Assembly: GCA_003427395.1 (NCBI GenBank)
Contig: BFEA01000352.1
Span: 513,517-568,113, forward strand
DNA from: Chara braunii
Lineage: Eukaryota > Streptophyta > Charophyceae > Charales > Characeae
Length of the DNA stretch: 54,597 nt
Direction of reading: 5' to 3'
How positions within the stretch are numbered: position 1 is the first letter of the stretch; the number at the start of each line of letters is the position of its first letter. This document shows positions 1 through 10,148 of this stretch, one piece after another. The notes under the pieces were generated by a model. That model was given only the letters and a program-made list of their open reading frames with translations. It had not been told where the DNA came from and searched no databases. The position numbers and the translations under genes were made by a program.

Positions 1-1
1 G

Positions 2-1209
2 CACAATTCACCCGCCAGTCCGCCTCCACTCGACCCGCAACCTCCGCATCACCGCCCTCGGCAAGGGCGGGTCCCTCCTCATCATGAACACAGTCCCCAG
101 GACATTGTCCCGGCATCGACATCGCATCTATCGACCCACCGATCGGCGATGTCCTCCATCCCACCAATGGCTCATCTGGCATCGACAATTCGTCTGCCTT
201 CCCCCTCTCCGGTGACGCCCCCTCCACCGGACGATTCCCAGGCGTCGCAAACACCTCCCACTGCCTCATGCTCCTCTACCCTTCTTTCAAACCCATCCAC
301 GGTCACCTTCTCCGATGTTGTTGACGGACAAGCTCGACACGATTGGCTTGTCCGCTTAGGCAACGAACAACGCCGCCTCAACACCATCATCTCCACCGCC
401 AACTCATCTCGTTTCCACCTCAAATTCATCGCCGCCACCCTTGGTGCGTCTACAACTAAGTTTCGGGCCTCCCTTGACATTGGAGCCACCGGTAACTTCA
501 TCACCGACGCGTGTGTCAGCAAAGCCGGTCTTACCTCTACCGGTTATGACTCCCCGATCACGATTCGCCTAGGGGACAAAGACATCGCCGTCGTAGTAGA
601 CCACACGGTTCCCGAGACCACCATGACCGTCGAAACCCTCCGCAGTCAGGTCTCGTTTGATGTCATGCAGTTGATGTGCGACATCGTCTTAGGAACCCCG
701 TGGCTAGACCTCTACATGCCATACGCATCCCACCCCAACTTCCTTCGCCTCACCGACCCCCCCGACATCCCCTATCTTCCATATCCGACCTCCCAAGGCT
801 CCATCACCCCGCACCAATTCCTCCACATGGCTCGCCTAAACCCCAACTCCGCCTACTATAGTCTTGTCCTTGATCACGGAAGTCCCGAGAACTTACTCCC
901 GATGGACAAACCCGATCAAGCCCCCCCCTCCAACCCCGCCATCACCTCAATCCTCGGCGAGTTCAAGGACGTCTTTCCTGAGTCCTTACCCGCCGGACTA
1001 CCTCCGGATCGTGGCGTATCCCATCCCATCAACTTGGAACCCGGACATTCTCCACCTTGCCGCCCTCCATACCAACTCTCTGTCCCCAAAGCCGAAGAAA
1101 TGAAGCGGCAACTCAGTGAACTCCTTGAAAAAGGGTTCATTAAGCCAAGTTCATGCCCCTTTGGAACCAGCTGCCTTTTTGTCAAGAAAGGTGGAACTTC
1201 GGAACTCCG
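2..1209 (+). pseudogene. Element A: 5' part of Ty3/gypsy pol (linker, protease, RT start)
   Basis: One open frame runs in from the left window edge, so the gene is cut on the left. The first ~100 residues are Pro/Ser/Thr-rich linker. A retropepsin domain follows: the active-site motif reads LDIGATGNFI, where the family has D-S/T-G, so the Ser/Thr is replaced by Ile and the protease is probably dead. The second protease signature DIVLGTPWL is present. The RT amino-terminal region follows (EFKDVFPESLPAGLPP, EKGFIKPSSCPFG, LFVKKGGTSELR). The frame then leaves RT sequence abruptly after the codon CTC and the bases CG at 1209; the missing RT resumes in the same codon at 8173. Domain order PR-RT-RH-IN and the later chromodomain place it among chromoviruses. 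The identity is secure; the exact start and gag lie outside the window. Confidence 0.9.
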
Positions 1210-1261
1210 TTGTCGGTGCGAATACCCTTACAAGGGTATCCGCCCTGGTTTTTGCAAGTGA

Positions 1262-3900
1262 CATAAAATAAAATTGGTTTAAAAGTTTAAGTATACCGCG
1301 CGAGGCGCGGCTGCATCTACGGTTTACGTTGACTGAGTGGCCGACTAGAGAAGAGAGTGTGTGGGCGCGCAGATTTGAGGCGCGCGTGATCTTTTTAATT
1401 GTTGATGATTGAAGAGCTGGCGTGATCGCCGGCCAGGCCTTTTTGTTCTGATTAAACTAGGATTAAAGAGATTATGTTTCGTTGATTGATGCGCTTGCCT
1501 ATGACTTGTGCGTACGTGCGGAGGGTGGCATCGACAAACGGCGTGACTTTGAGAACGTTCCGGTAGGTCTGCGCGTCGTGCAATATCGGTTTATTTAGAT
1601 GTCCGTCAGAGCTAGACCTTGCCTTGGGCCTAGCACTAGCGGTTACGGCGTCAGACTATCATCAAAGAGATTCAGGGATCGAGGCCAGCGGCAACATCAC
1701 AGGAGTATCGGAGCGGCGAGGAGCCTAGGGGTTGAGAGCCCGACGGGGCTATCCCCCTTGATTTTGCCGTCGCCAACGCCAGAACGGTGCCTAGTTCAAC
1801 ATGTTCTGACGATCAAAAGTTTCTGAATATGTTTATTATTTTTTGTCTTATTATTATTATTATTATTTATCTTTGCGTCAGCGACTCGTTGACCTGGACG
1901 CGACGCCGGATTTTGCGGCCGTCACGGGGGTCGAGGACCTTGAGTACGTGCCTCTTTTGATGAGTCCGTTCGGGTTTCTGCGTGTTCGAGATGCTGGTAG
2001 AGGTCCTTGGTCCCGCCATCTTACGACGCGGACCGGGGGAGTCAATGCACCTGCGAGCATGGGTGATTGGCCCACGAAGCGGAGGAGGCTTTAGTGGCGC
2101 GGGCCCGTTGCGGATGTCCGGCTTGTCACCCATGATCTATTGTGAGTGGTTTGTGTGAGAGCATGCCCGTTGAGGGCTCGAGAGGGTGACGGGCTCTGCC
2201 TAAGCAGAGCGGACAAGAGGGCATAGTGGCGAAAGCTGCACTGTGGCCGTCCCATGGGACCCTTTCCACTTCGGTCTCAAAAGTCCCCGATCGGCTATCT
2301 GCTACTACTACCAAGATCTGCACCGGAACCCGTTTTCCTAGGCCGACGCTATAGGCTCCACAGCATGTCTGCGCCCTCCTGCTTGCTGAAGTGTTGGGCT
2401 GGCCAGGATAGTTGGGCATAAGTCACGGGCTACGGCGCTATGGCACGGACGGGGAGGCTGGCAGCGGTACCAGCTGAGCACACTGCTCGTCGGGCTTGCG
2501 CGTGGGGGCGGAAGATTGACGGACCGACTAGTAGCTGATTCCATTTGAAGTTTCCTTCAGGATTGCTGGACCTGTCACTGTGAGGCATGTTGGCATCGGA
2601 ATTGCGCTGGCCGAAAAGGAAAGAGACGACGGGCGCTAGGAGGAAAACGATAGCGGGCGCTCACACTGAGGAAAAGGGAATAGGAAAAAGGGTGAATGGG
2701 GACGAGGGGCAGTGTCGGGTGCATGCGAAGGAGTGAGCCATGGCGGAGGCAAGCCGGAGCAGGAGAAAGCCGAAAAAGATAATCTAACCCGTTGCTCCAT
2801 AAAAACGGATGGGGTAAGAGGCGATACTGGGGTTTTTGCCACAGACGAGCGCGTTGGTACCGCTAGTTTTAGTGTTAGTAATGTGAATTGAGAGTTAGAT
2901 TGATATAGTGATGCGCGGTGATGGCGGGTAACAAAAGTTATCAGGTAGAAATAGTATAGTTTGCCCGATTCTTAGCAGAACCAGGCGAACCAGAGGTCAA
3001 TCTGGGGTTTTGAGGTAAGGTGAACTCAATGGCGATGTTAGTTTTGACGATAGAGGGCTAGTATGGGAGCGATAGAGGATAGGAGCTGCGCGAACAGAGG
3101 GAGATGACGAGCAGGGCAAAGCGGAAAAACGCAGAGCTCGCTCGTTTCTAATTGAAAACGGGTGGGGTAAAAGTCTATATCGAGGAATTGAGGAGCTGCG
3201 AGTTGAGTAGCAATATCGAAATCGGCAATAGAACAGTTGTTTTGACGACACAGGCGTCTTGAGCTGCGCAAAGAAATACTTTAAAAAGAAGAGGATGAAT
3301 CTTGACGCCTTTTAGTGAAGGATTCGTTCCAGTTTCGCCAGCTTGCTGATAGAGCTGGCTCCCCTATATTCCACCGAGTGTAGAATTGAGAGGTAGCATA
3401 TAACCTCTTGTTCATTCGTTGGATTCAATTTCCATTGGTTGAGCTCGTGGTATTTCACCTCGGTAGTGGTTTTCTCCCTCGTTGCCTGTGAAGACGAGTA
3501 TATTAAAACGACCCTCTAATAAGGGACGTTATAAAGGAAAAAGAGGGAGGCCAACGCGAGGGTGGGAGCTTACCTGTTGATTGGTACGGTGCTCATCTTG
3601 GTGAATGGGGAGCGAGAGACCAGCCACAAGGTTAGGAGGTGTATTCGACGGCCCAGGAACGACTCTTCTCACCGAAGTAAGGGAACTAGGAGCGAGCAGC
3701 GGGGCGGGAGGATGTACCTATGAACCGACGTATTGCGCGACCGCAGAACGGGGGAGGAAGGGTGTATGTACCTAGCGGAGGTATACGGGAAGTGTCATAA
3801 GCAAATTATCTTCCTGTGTTTTCGGAGGAGTCCTTCTCATTTTGCACAGAGGGAGGCTGATCAATCAATGCGCGTGTTAGGCTGTTGCGCTGCAGTCGTG
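1262..3900. other. Non-coding left part of the insertion
   Basis: No gene is credible here; short frames in all phases lack known motifs. There is an (ATT)n microsatellite at 1847-1868. Two stretches (about 2640-2840 and 3040-3200) look like diverged copies of one another, sharing a purine-rich start and an AAACGGRTGGGGTAA-type core, which suggests an old ~400-bp tandem duplication. Confidence 0.4.
1847..1868. repeat. (ATT)n microsatellite
   Basis: About seven consecutive ATT/TTA trinucleotides in the left part of the insertion. Confidence 0.85.
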
Positions 3901-3912
3901 AGGTCGAATCCA

Positions 3913-3985
3913 GCAGCCAAGCTCAGTTGGTAGAGGTACTTGAATGGCACTCAGGAGGTCGTAGGCTCAGTCCCCATTTGGCTGC
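3913..3985 (+). ncRNA. tRNA-like sequence (possible tRNA-derived SINE head)
   Basis: A 73-nt stretch folds like a tRNA. The ends GCAGCCA (3913-3919) and TGGCTGC (3979-3985) pair perfectly as an acceptor stem. A D-arm with a good internal A-box (GCTCAGTTGGTAGAG) follows. The sequence CTTGA-ATGGCAC-TCAGG can form an anticodon arm with loop anticodon GGC (Ala), T at 33 and A at 37. The T-arm is weak: GTAGG-CTCAGTC-CCCAT has one mismatch and one wobble and no TTC in the loop. One base is missing between acceptor and D stems. Just upstream, GGTCGAATCC (about 3902-3911) resembles a second B-box. Eukaryotes rarely carry a GGC Ala tRNA, so a decayed tRNA or a SINE promoter is likelier than a working tRNA gene. 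Confidence 0.4.
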
Positions 3986-4878
3986 GTACGCATCAGCAGG
4001 CTTGGCACCCGCCATGTAGAAAAATACCAACTTGACATTTGAGCAGGAGGTGGCAAATACAGATGGGGCAGTGACCAAGTTACGCTATGGTTGCTTGAGC
4101 TGGTGCGTTTTTCACTTTACCATTGGGGCCGAGTGAAGCCATTATTTGACAAGTGCGCTGCTCATTACATTGTCAAAGCAGCAACGGGCCAGTTTGCGGG
4201 GCACAAACTTGACTACTGGCTGTTGGGCTGTTTATCCTCGCTGAGGAGAGTAGTAGGAGGTAAGCTGAAGGGGAGGGGGTCTTCGCTACGATGAGAAGGG
4301 TTGTTAGGAAGTCAACAACAACAGTTTGACTATAGTTGACCAAGTTGTTGTTGCGTGTTGGCCATCATTGCGGGGCTCTCAGGCGCTGGAAGATAACAAG
4401 GCCCTCTCCTGAAAGTTGATTTTGTCCCCCTCCTGTACCTCGAGAGTCTCAAACCCCTCATTCTGTCTTTCTAACTCTCAGTCTAGTCCTGTTGCGAGAG
4501 GAACGCGAAAGGCGGGATTGCAACCCTTAGGACTGCAACTAGACTCTGTGGGGAGTCAACCCACCGATTGTAGGAGCTCTGCCAGAACTCGGGAGGAGTT
4601 ATGGAGGCAGGGAACTGAGAGGTAACCATGGCTTTCCTTCTATAAACCCAGTTATAACCCCTATCTGTATTTCTTGCAATATTTGACTGACTATAATGCC
4701 TGCGTCCCTAGTTTGACTCTGAGTTTTGACTTTCAGGACAAACCAGACTCAATTAAAGGAATGATTGTACAAATTGCAGTTTCAGGTTGTTGGTTTGACT
4801 GAAAGCAGATTGTGGGGTTGCATCTCGGGGAAGGATGGGAGGAAGGCAGCATTGCATGTTTGACTGGGTCAACCAAAG

Positions 4879-5554
4879 GCTGGGAGAGTCTCCATAAGAT
4901 TGGAGGGCCCAGCGCTATGTTTATTTTTGATTGCCTGAAGGACCAGACAGGTTCCCATAAGATTGGGTGGTCTGGTTGCTTTGACTTGCGAGGGCTGTCT
5001 GTGCTTGATTTTCAGGGACCAAGCATTTTCCATAAGATTGGATGGCTTGGTTGCCTTGTTTTCCTTGGGGTTTTCTTATGTTTTGTTAGTTTATGAAAGG
5101 GGGTTGGGCAGGTTCCATAAGATTGGATGACCTTCACCCTCTCTTGCTTTATTCTGAAGGGGGAAATTCAGGCAAAGGACTGGACAGGTTCCCATAAGAT
5201 TGGGTGGTCTAGTCTGGAGCCGCGCACAGGCTAGTCAGACATTTTTCCATAAGATTGGATGGTCAGACTATAGCTTATCACCAACTGAAGAGAGTATGAA
5301 TTAAGAATAAAAATTGTGGTAAGAAGGGACAGGCTGAATCTTGATCTAATATGACCGGTTCAGTCATAGGTTGCCTTAAAAGACAAAGTGCATACATTTA
5401 TATATAACTTAGATACTTAAATGGTCCAAGGCGACTAGGCTGGCTAACCTAGTCATATGCCCAAAGAAAAGAAAAGAAAAGTTGTAGTGCCCTGTGTTTG
5501 TGTATAGTTTACGGTTGAGCTAGACAGGTTCCCATAAGATTGGGTGGTCTAGCT
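4879..5554 (+). repeat. Array of seven stem-loops with covarying stems
   Basis: The loop core CCATAAGATTGG occurs seven times (near 4892, 4955, 5031, 5115, 5192, 5248, 5532). The inner stem is CCCA/TGGG in three copies and TCCA/TGGA in four, always matched. The outer stems differ but pair: GCTGGG/CCCAGC, ACCAGAC/GTCTGGT, ACCAAGC/GCTTGGT, AGCTAGAC/GTCTAGCT, GACTGGAC/GTCTAGTC (one G-U), AGTCAGAC/GTCAGACT (one mismatch). The fifth copy at about 5111-5132 has a short AGGT/ACCT stem only. Between the outer and inner stem lie AGGTT or ATTT(T) on the left and TG on the right. Spacing between copies is irregular (about 54 to 284 bp). Nothing in the flanks codes for protein. Confidence 0.85.
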
Positions 5555-5849
5555 TTATGCCTTATGCAAGTTGGGTATAAAGGGATAAATCATTAAAAGA
5601 TCATGAACTATTGTTTGATAAATCTGACTTTGGGGCTGGTGAGAGTACTTACCTTTGTGGTTTTGGCCTGCATGTGACTGAGTGAAGCTACTACTTAAGT
5701 CTGAGTTTCAGTTGATCGGTAGTTGCTTTAGTTGCTCGCCACGTGCTAGGGCCATAGGAGTTAGTTTCAATTCATGCATTTTCTGAGCTAAGTTTATTTT
5801 CACTTAGGCCGATTTCTTCATTTTCATGGATCATTTATTATACTTGGTC

Positions 5850-6475
5850 TTCTATAAATCTTGGTAAGCCACTTTCTCTATGGAAAGCGCTGCCGAAATT
5901 TCTACAAAACCAAGGAGTTAGTTAGATTTTGTTTTCTTCAGGGTCCAGTTTTTCTGACTTTTTGGCTTAGTAAAAATATGAAAAACCTCCTTTTCTAAAA
6001 GGAGTGTTGCCCAAATTTTTGCTAATTCAGGGAGTTAGACAAAATTGGACCTTGAGAAGTCAAAGTCATTTTAGATTCTGAACTTCGCATTATATGAAAC
6101 TTGGAATAACACTTTCTCTACGGGAAGCGTTGCCGAAATTTCTACAAATCTAAGGGGTCAGTTGAACTTTGTCTTGAAGTCGAACTCAAGTTTAGCTTCT
6201 GAGTTCCTATCTGACTTAGTATAAATCTGGGGACTCTACCTTTTTAAAGGAGATGCTGCCCAAATTTTTAATAATTCAGGGAGTTAGACAAAATTTGGCT
6301 TTCCAGAATCAGAGTTTGAATTTTGTTTTCATATTTGAGTCAGTATATATTCTGCAAAGGCACTTTTCCTACGGGAAGCGCTGCCAAAATTTTCTTAGTT
6401 TAGAGGAGTGAAATTATATTTTGACAGGTGACAGGTCTGACAATCCAGTCTGTATAGAGGAGATTCTGCCAAAGG
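5850..6475 (+). repeat. Tandem array of about 120-bp units with a hairpin and GYTGCCNAAATTT box
   Basis: Five to six diverged units have the box GYTGCCNAAATTT at 5889, 6006, 6129, 6255, 6380 and a partial one at 6465, spaced 117-126 bp and finally 85 bp. Each box is preceded by a small hairpin whose sequence differs between units: CTTTC/GAAAG, CTCCTTTT/AAAAGGAG, CTTTC/GGAAG (one G-U), CCTTT/AAAGG, and a looser CTTTTCC/GGGAAG. Each is followed after ~15 nt by a conserved GGAGTTAG-like stretch. Odd and even units form two subtypes. Confidence 0.75.
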
Positions 6476-6489
6476 TCTACCTTTTCCTT

Positions 6490-7829
6490 GGGCACTGACT
6501 TAGGGGTAGACTCAGGCTTAGTTAAGTAGAATGATTCTTGGTGAAATCGTGATATGGAGATTACCCTCGATTTGGACTCATAGATCTAGCTTAGGGATTG
6601 ATCTGTCTTGTGTTACAGGTCCTCTTGAACGTTTGATTCGAAATCAGGACTAGATTCAACTTGATCCAACAAGGATCACCTTCTATTATCACTGATAACA
6701 GATCGGTTGCCGATTCGTCGATCTACGACTCAACTCCAATTCATCCTCAATGCTCAACCTAAAAGGCTTTAGTCCTGGTGATTTTCGTTGTTTTATTAAG
6801 GTTTTCACCCGGACTTTCATTGAATGGCCATTTAACAAAGGTACCGAGTATTTAATTATGGTTGGTTGGACAAGAGGTGGGGCTTGCATGGCTAAAACAA
6901 GGGGCATGAGTATAGAGGTTGGTGGAAGTTGACCCCGTGTAGTGCGTGGACTCTTGGTTGACTTTTTGATGTGATTGCAAGTATGTACTATGGTTCGGAT
7001 TTTGGATTTGACTGTCTGCGATCACACATATATATGGCTCTGAGGAGTCCCACTGTGATTGTGAGAAGTGATCATCACATACTTATCCCCCTTTTGCATA
7101 TATATATGTATGTATCTATATTGGGTGTTTGTGTGGCCTGAGGGGCCCACGCTCAAGGGTTTAGTTGGGGTCGAGATTGAGAAAGGAAAGAAAACCCTGT
7201 TTTTATTATTTGAGTACTTCTTAAAAGATTTCTTAGTCGGACGTTGGTCCTGGGCCTAGATTTGAGGTCCTTGTCCAGGACATCCCAGGTCCTAGACTCT
7301 GCATGGAAGGGATCTCCCCCCACGTAGAGCCTATTTGCCCTGCCCGACTCTCAGCCTAAAGGTCGGAGGGGCCGAGGAGGCCGCACGTCTATTCCTTCAG
7401 TCGTGCAATATCGTGAAGGGGTAGACCCTCACCATACTTCGAGTTTGACACTTGAGTGTCATAAGCGGTACTCGAATCCACGAGGGACCGCTTGATTATG
7501 GGCACTACATAGCACGCTATCATTGCGACTGCTTGCGTATTCATGCATTGCTAATCGATATGGGAAGACCATGCACCCGCATCGGTTTATACTAAAGTCT
7601 CGCGTGCGACGCCTGTCCGATTTCCACATATGAAAGTTATGGGATGGCTACTAAGGGACTAGGAGTATTATCGCGTTTGTTTGTTCTGTGTCGTTCTGTA
7701 TATGTGCGTATCTGTGCGTGTTTTAATTTTTATGTCTTTAGAGTGGAGTACGCGTGGCGTGTGGGATACGTCCTAGTCGACCGACGACGAGTCGCGCTTG
7801 GAACCTCAGCCCCCCAATGCGTTGGTTCG
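6490..7829. other. Non-coding stretch of the insertion
   Basis: I see no gene. Short frames on both strands have no recognisable motif. There are TA-rich steps near 7026-7115 and GC-rich tracts near 7310-7400. Part of 7640-7790 is similar to the reverse complement of 31260-31360, so it belongs to the same repeat family as the right end of the insertion. Confidence 0.4.
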
Positions 7830-8172
7830 CGTGCGGGTCCGATAGAGGCGTAAAACCGCGCGTACCCCCAATGCTAAAACACCCTCGGCTGGTCCACCTC
7901 TGCGATTGCAGCTGATTAGCTTTCGTACTGTGGACTGGTAGCTCGGCGGGGATACGCCCACCGAAGGGAGGTGACAACTCTCGTAAGGTGGAGGTAATTT
8001 GTGCCTCGCGTAGGCCCTATCCTGTCGTAGGGGCTCACGAGAGGTATGGCTGGCGCACTCGGTCGGAGCGGCTTGCGGAAGCTCCATATGTATTCGCGAC
8101 GAGGATAAAATCGATGCACGGCCGGGAGGGTCCCGCCCCGTTTCCTGCGGTGCCGGACCGATGCGCTCAAAA
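7830..8172 (+). repeat. Family G repeat, copy 1 (right end of the insertion)
   Basis: This end of the 6.96-kb insertion is shared with 47287-47642 (plus) and 30960-31330 (minus). Shared words include GGGTCCGATAGAGGCGT, CACCTCTGCGATTGCAGC, GGGATACGCCCACC, CCTGTCGTAGGGG, GTATGGCTGGCGCACTCGG and GACCGATGCGCTC. The terminal word lies against the RT join in copy 1 and near the end of similarity in copy 2. TAGCTCGGCGGG resembles a pol III A-box, but no good B-box follows. Confidence 0.75.
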
Positions 8173-9946
8173 CCGCATGTGCACAAACTATCGCACCTTG
8201 AACAGGATCACGATCAAGAACAAGTACCCCCTACCTCGGATTTCCGAGCTCCTTGATCGTCTTCGTGGAGCCAAGTACTTTACCAAGATCGACCTTCGCA
8301 GTGGCTTCCACCAGATCCGTATCCGCAAGGAGGACACCCACAAGACCGCCTTCCGCTCTCGGTTCGGGCACTACGAGTTCCTCGCGATGCCATTCAGACT
8401 CACCAATGCCCCTGCTACCTTCCAATCTACCATGAACCACATCTTCCGCAACCCTCCGAAGTCTGTGTCGTCGTCTACCTTTATGACATCCTTGTCTTCA
8501 GCCCCACCTTCGAGTCCCACCTTCAACACCTCCGCCAAGTCCTCTCGATCCTCCGAGAGGAAAAATTCTACGCCAAGCTCAGCAAATGTACGTTTGGCGC
8601 TTCGAGCGTCGAATACCTCGGCCACATTGTCTCCGCTAGAGGCCCTCGTCGAGTACCCCCCACCCAAGACCCTCCTCCAACTCCGTTCCGTCCTCGACCT
8701 TGCCAACTATTACCGCTCGTTCATTCACAACTTTTCCGAGATCTCTTACCCTCTCCACGAACTCACCCGCAAGGGCGAGCCCTTCCATTGGAACGATCGT
8801 TGCCAACACACTTTCGACTTACTCAAGCAAACCATCACCTCGGCCCCTGTCCTCAAGATCGCCGACCCCACTCGCCATTTCTATGTCACCACTGACGCCT
8901 CCGACTTCGCCATNGGAGCCGTACTGTCCCAACATTTTCCTTGCGACACCGTCGAGACCCCCTCCACCAAGGACTCGCCCACTCACCCCGAGGCTCCACC
9001 TGGCGATTACCCCATCGCCTTCGCAAGCAAGAAGCTCCTTCCCTCTGAGATAGATTACCCCTGCAACAAGAAGGAACTCCTCGCCGTGATTCAGGCCCTC
9101 ACAGTCTGGCGCCCTTACCTCGACGGGCAATACTTCACCACGTTGCTCGCCATCACGGCCTCCTCGAGAACATCATCAGTGACCGTGATCCTCGCTTTCT
9201 CTCACAATTCTGGAAACACCTCTTCACGGCCTACGGAACCATGCTCAAGTATAGCACTGCATTCCATTCACAATACTCTACAAAGAATCATGCGGAAGTA
9301 TTGTCATCCTCACCAACACGATTGGGATCAATTGCTCACAGCCGCCAAGATTGCCTACAACAACGCGGTCTGCCCTTCCACCGGCATGTCTCCATTCTAC
9401 CTCGACCTTGGCTACCAGCCTCGCTTGCCCTATGACTTCTTGCTTCCTTCGCAGCTTAACCCATCCACCCCCTGCCCCTCTCTCAATGAATGGGTAGCAA
9501 CAATGAACAAACTCCCGAGAGAAGCCTCCAAAGCCATTGAACGAACCCAAGAACAACAAGCCAACAAGACTAACAAACATAGACGCGACGTGTCATTCAA
9601 AGTAGGGGACAAAGTCTGGCTCTCCGCCAAACGCTTTGAACCTGAACACGGCTTGTCCAAAAAACTCTCCAACAAATGGCTCGGTCCCTTCCCCATCATT
9701 GAACAAACCTCCCCCGTCAACTACAAACTCCAACTTCCCCCTGACATGAGTTGTGTCCACCCAGTCTTCCATGTCGAGTACCTAAAAGAATACCATGAAT
9801 CCCCGCCCCAGTTCACCGACAGCCCATATCCTAGACCTCCACCAATCATGCTACCCACAGGCCCTGAATTCGTTGTCGAAACCATCATCGGCCGACGAAC
9901 CACTCAGGTATCTGATCATCCGGAATCCCGACCGCCCATATCCTAA
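8173..9946 (+). pseudogene. Element A: RT palm to integrase, degenerate
   Basis: RT resumes as [20 protein letters not shown] and continues [11 protein letters not shown] and [10 protein letters not shown]. After TMNHIFR the frame shifts; in the next frame the catalytic motif reads YLYDIL (8476-8493) where the family has YLDD, so a catalytic Asp is Tyr. The first frame resumes near 8640 ([16 protein letters not shown]). RNase H follows ([26 protein letters not shown]) with one unknown base at 8914. Near 9130 a deletion joins the RNase H to the integrase core, which reads VARHHG and SDRDPRFLSQFW in another frame. A second small deletion at about 9271 removes the usual TDGQTER region and returns to the first frame (YCHPHQHDWDQLL, the GPF/Y-type end KWLGPFPI, VHPVFHVEYLK). 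The gene cannot make a working polyprotein. Confidence 0.9.
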
Positions 9947-10046
9947 ACCTCCACCAATCATGCTACCCACAGGCCCTGAATTCATTGTCGAAACCATCAT
10001 CGGCCGACGAACCACTCAGGTATCTGATCATCCGGAATCAATCACT
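9823..10046 (+). repeat. 112-bp tandem duplication across the chromodomain start
   Basis: The stretch from 9823 repeats from 9935 with a few differences (for example TAGACC versus TAAACC and GTTGTC versus ATTGTC). The period of 112 is not a multiple of three, so the polyprotein frame is lost between the two copies. Confidence 0.9.
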
Positions 10047-10148
10047 GAATACAAAGTCAAATGGATCGGATACCCCGACGAAGAATCTACATGGGAACCT
10101 CTCTCTAATCTTAAGAACGCCATGAAACTTGTCCGCGCCTCGTGCTAA
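9935..10148 (+). pseudogene. Element A: chromodomain tail
   Basis: The second copy of the duplication continues into a chromodomain: FIVETIIGRRTTQ, then ITEYKVKWIGYPDEES and TWEPLSNL. The aromatic positions and TWEP match chromovirus integrase tails, which bind histone marks and guide integration (known for the family). It ends with a stop at 10146-10148. It is out of frame with the integrase because of the 112-bp duplication, so it would not be fused to it. Confidence 0.85.

Larger units (their letters stand above)
1210..8172. mobile_element. 6.96-kb non-coding insertion inside element A RT
   Basis: The RT of element A breaks at 1209 and continues at 8173 so that the codons for LR and MCTNYRTLN rejoin exactly. 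The bases CCG occur at both joins (1207-1209 and 8173-8175) and could be a 3-bp target-site duplication. The insert has no long credible protein gene. It holds a tRNA-like stretch, a stem-loop array, a hairpin tandem array, and a right end that recurs twice more in the window (30960-31330 minus, 47287-47642 plus). I find no convincing terminal inverted repeats: the left end begins TTGTCGGTGCG and the right end finishes GCGCTCAAAA. The class of mobile DNA is therefore open; a large non-autonomous element is my inference. Confidence 0.75.

Noticed and set aside
1599-2133. Overlapping short frames on both strands in the insertion
   Set aside because: They overlap each other on opposite strands, are short and have no motif.
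4879-5554. CRISPR-like array
   Set aside because: The repeat core is short, spacing is irregular, the flanks pair with each other, and the genome is eukaryotic.
1210-8172. Helitron
   Set aside because: No TC start, no CTRR end with hairpin, and no A/T insertion site.
7988-8172. N-terminal extension of the element A RT frame
   Set aside because: It is insertion sequence that happens to be open; the RT starts at the join.
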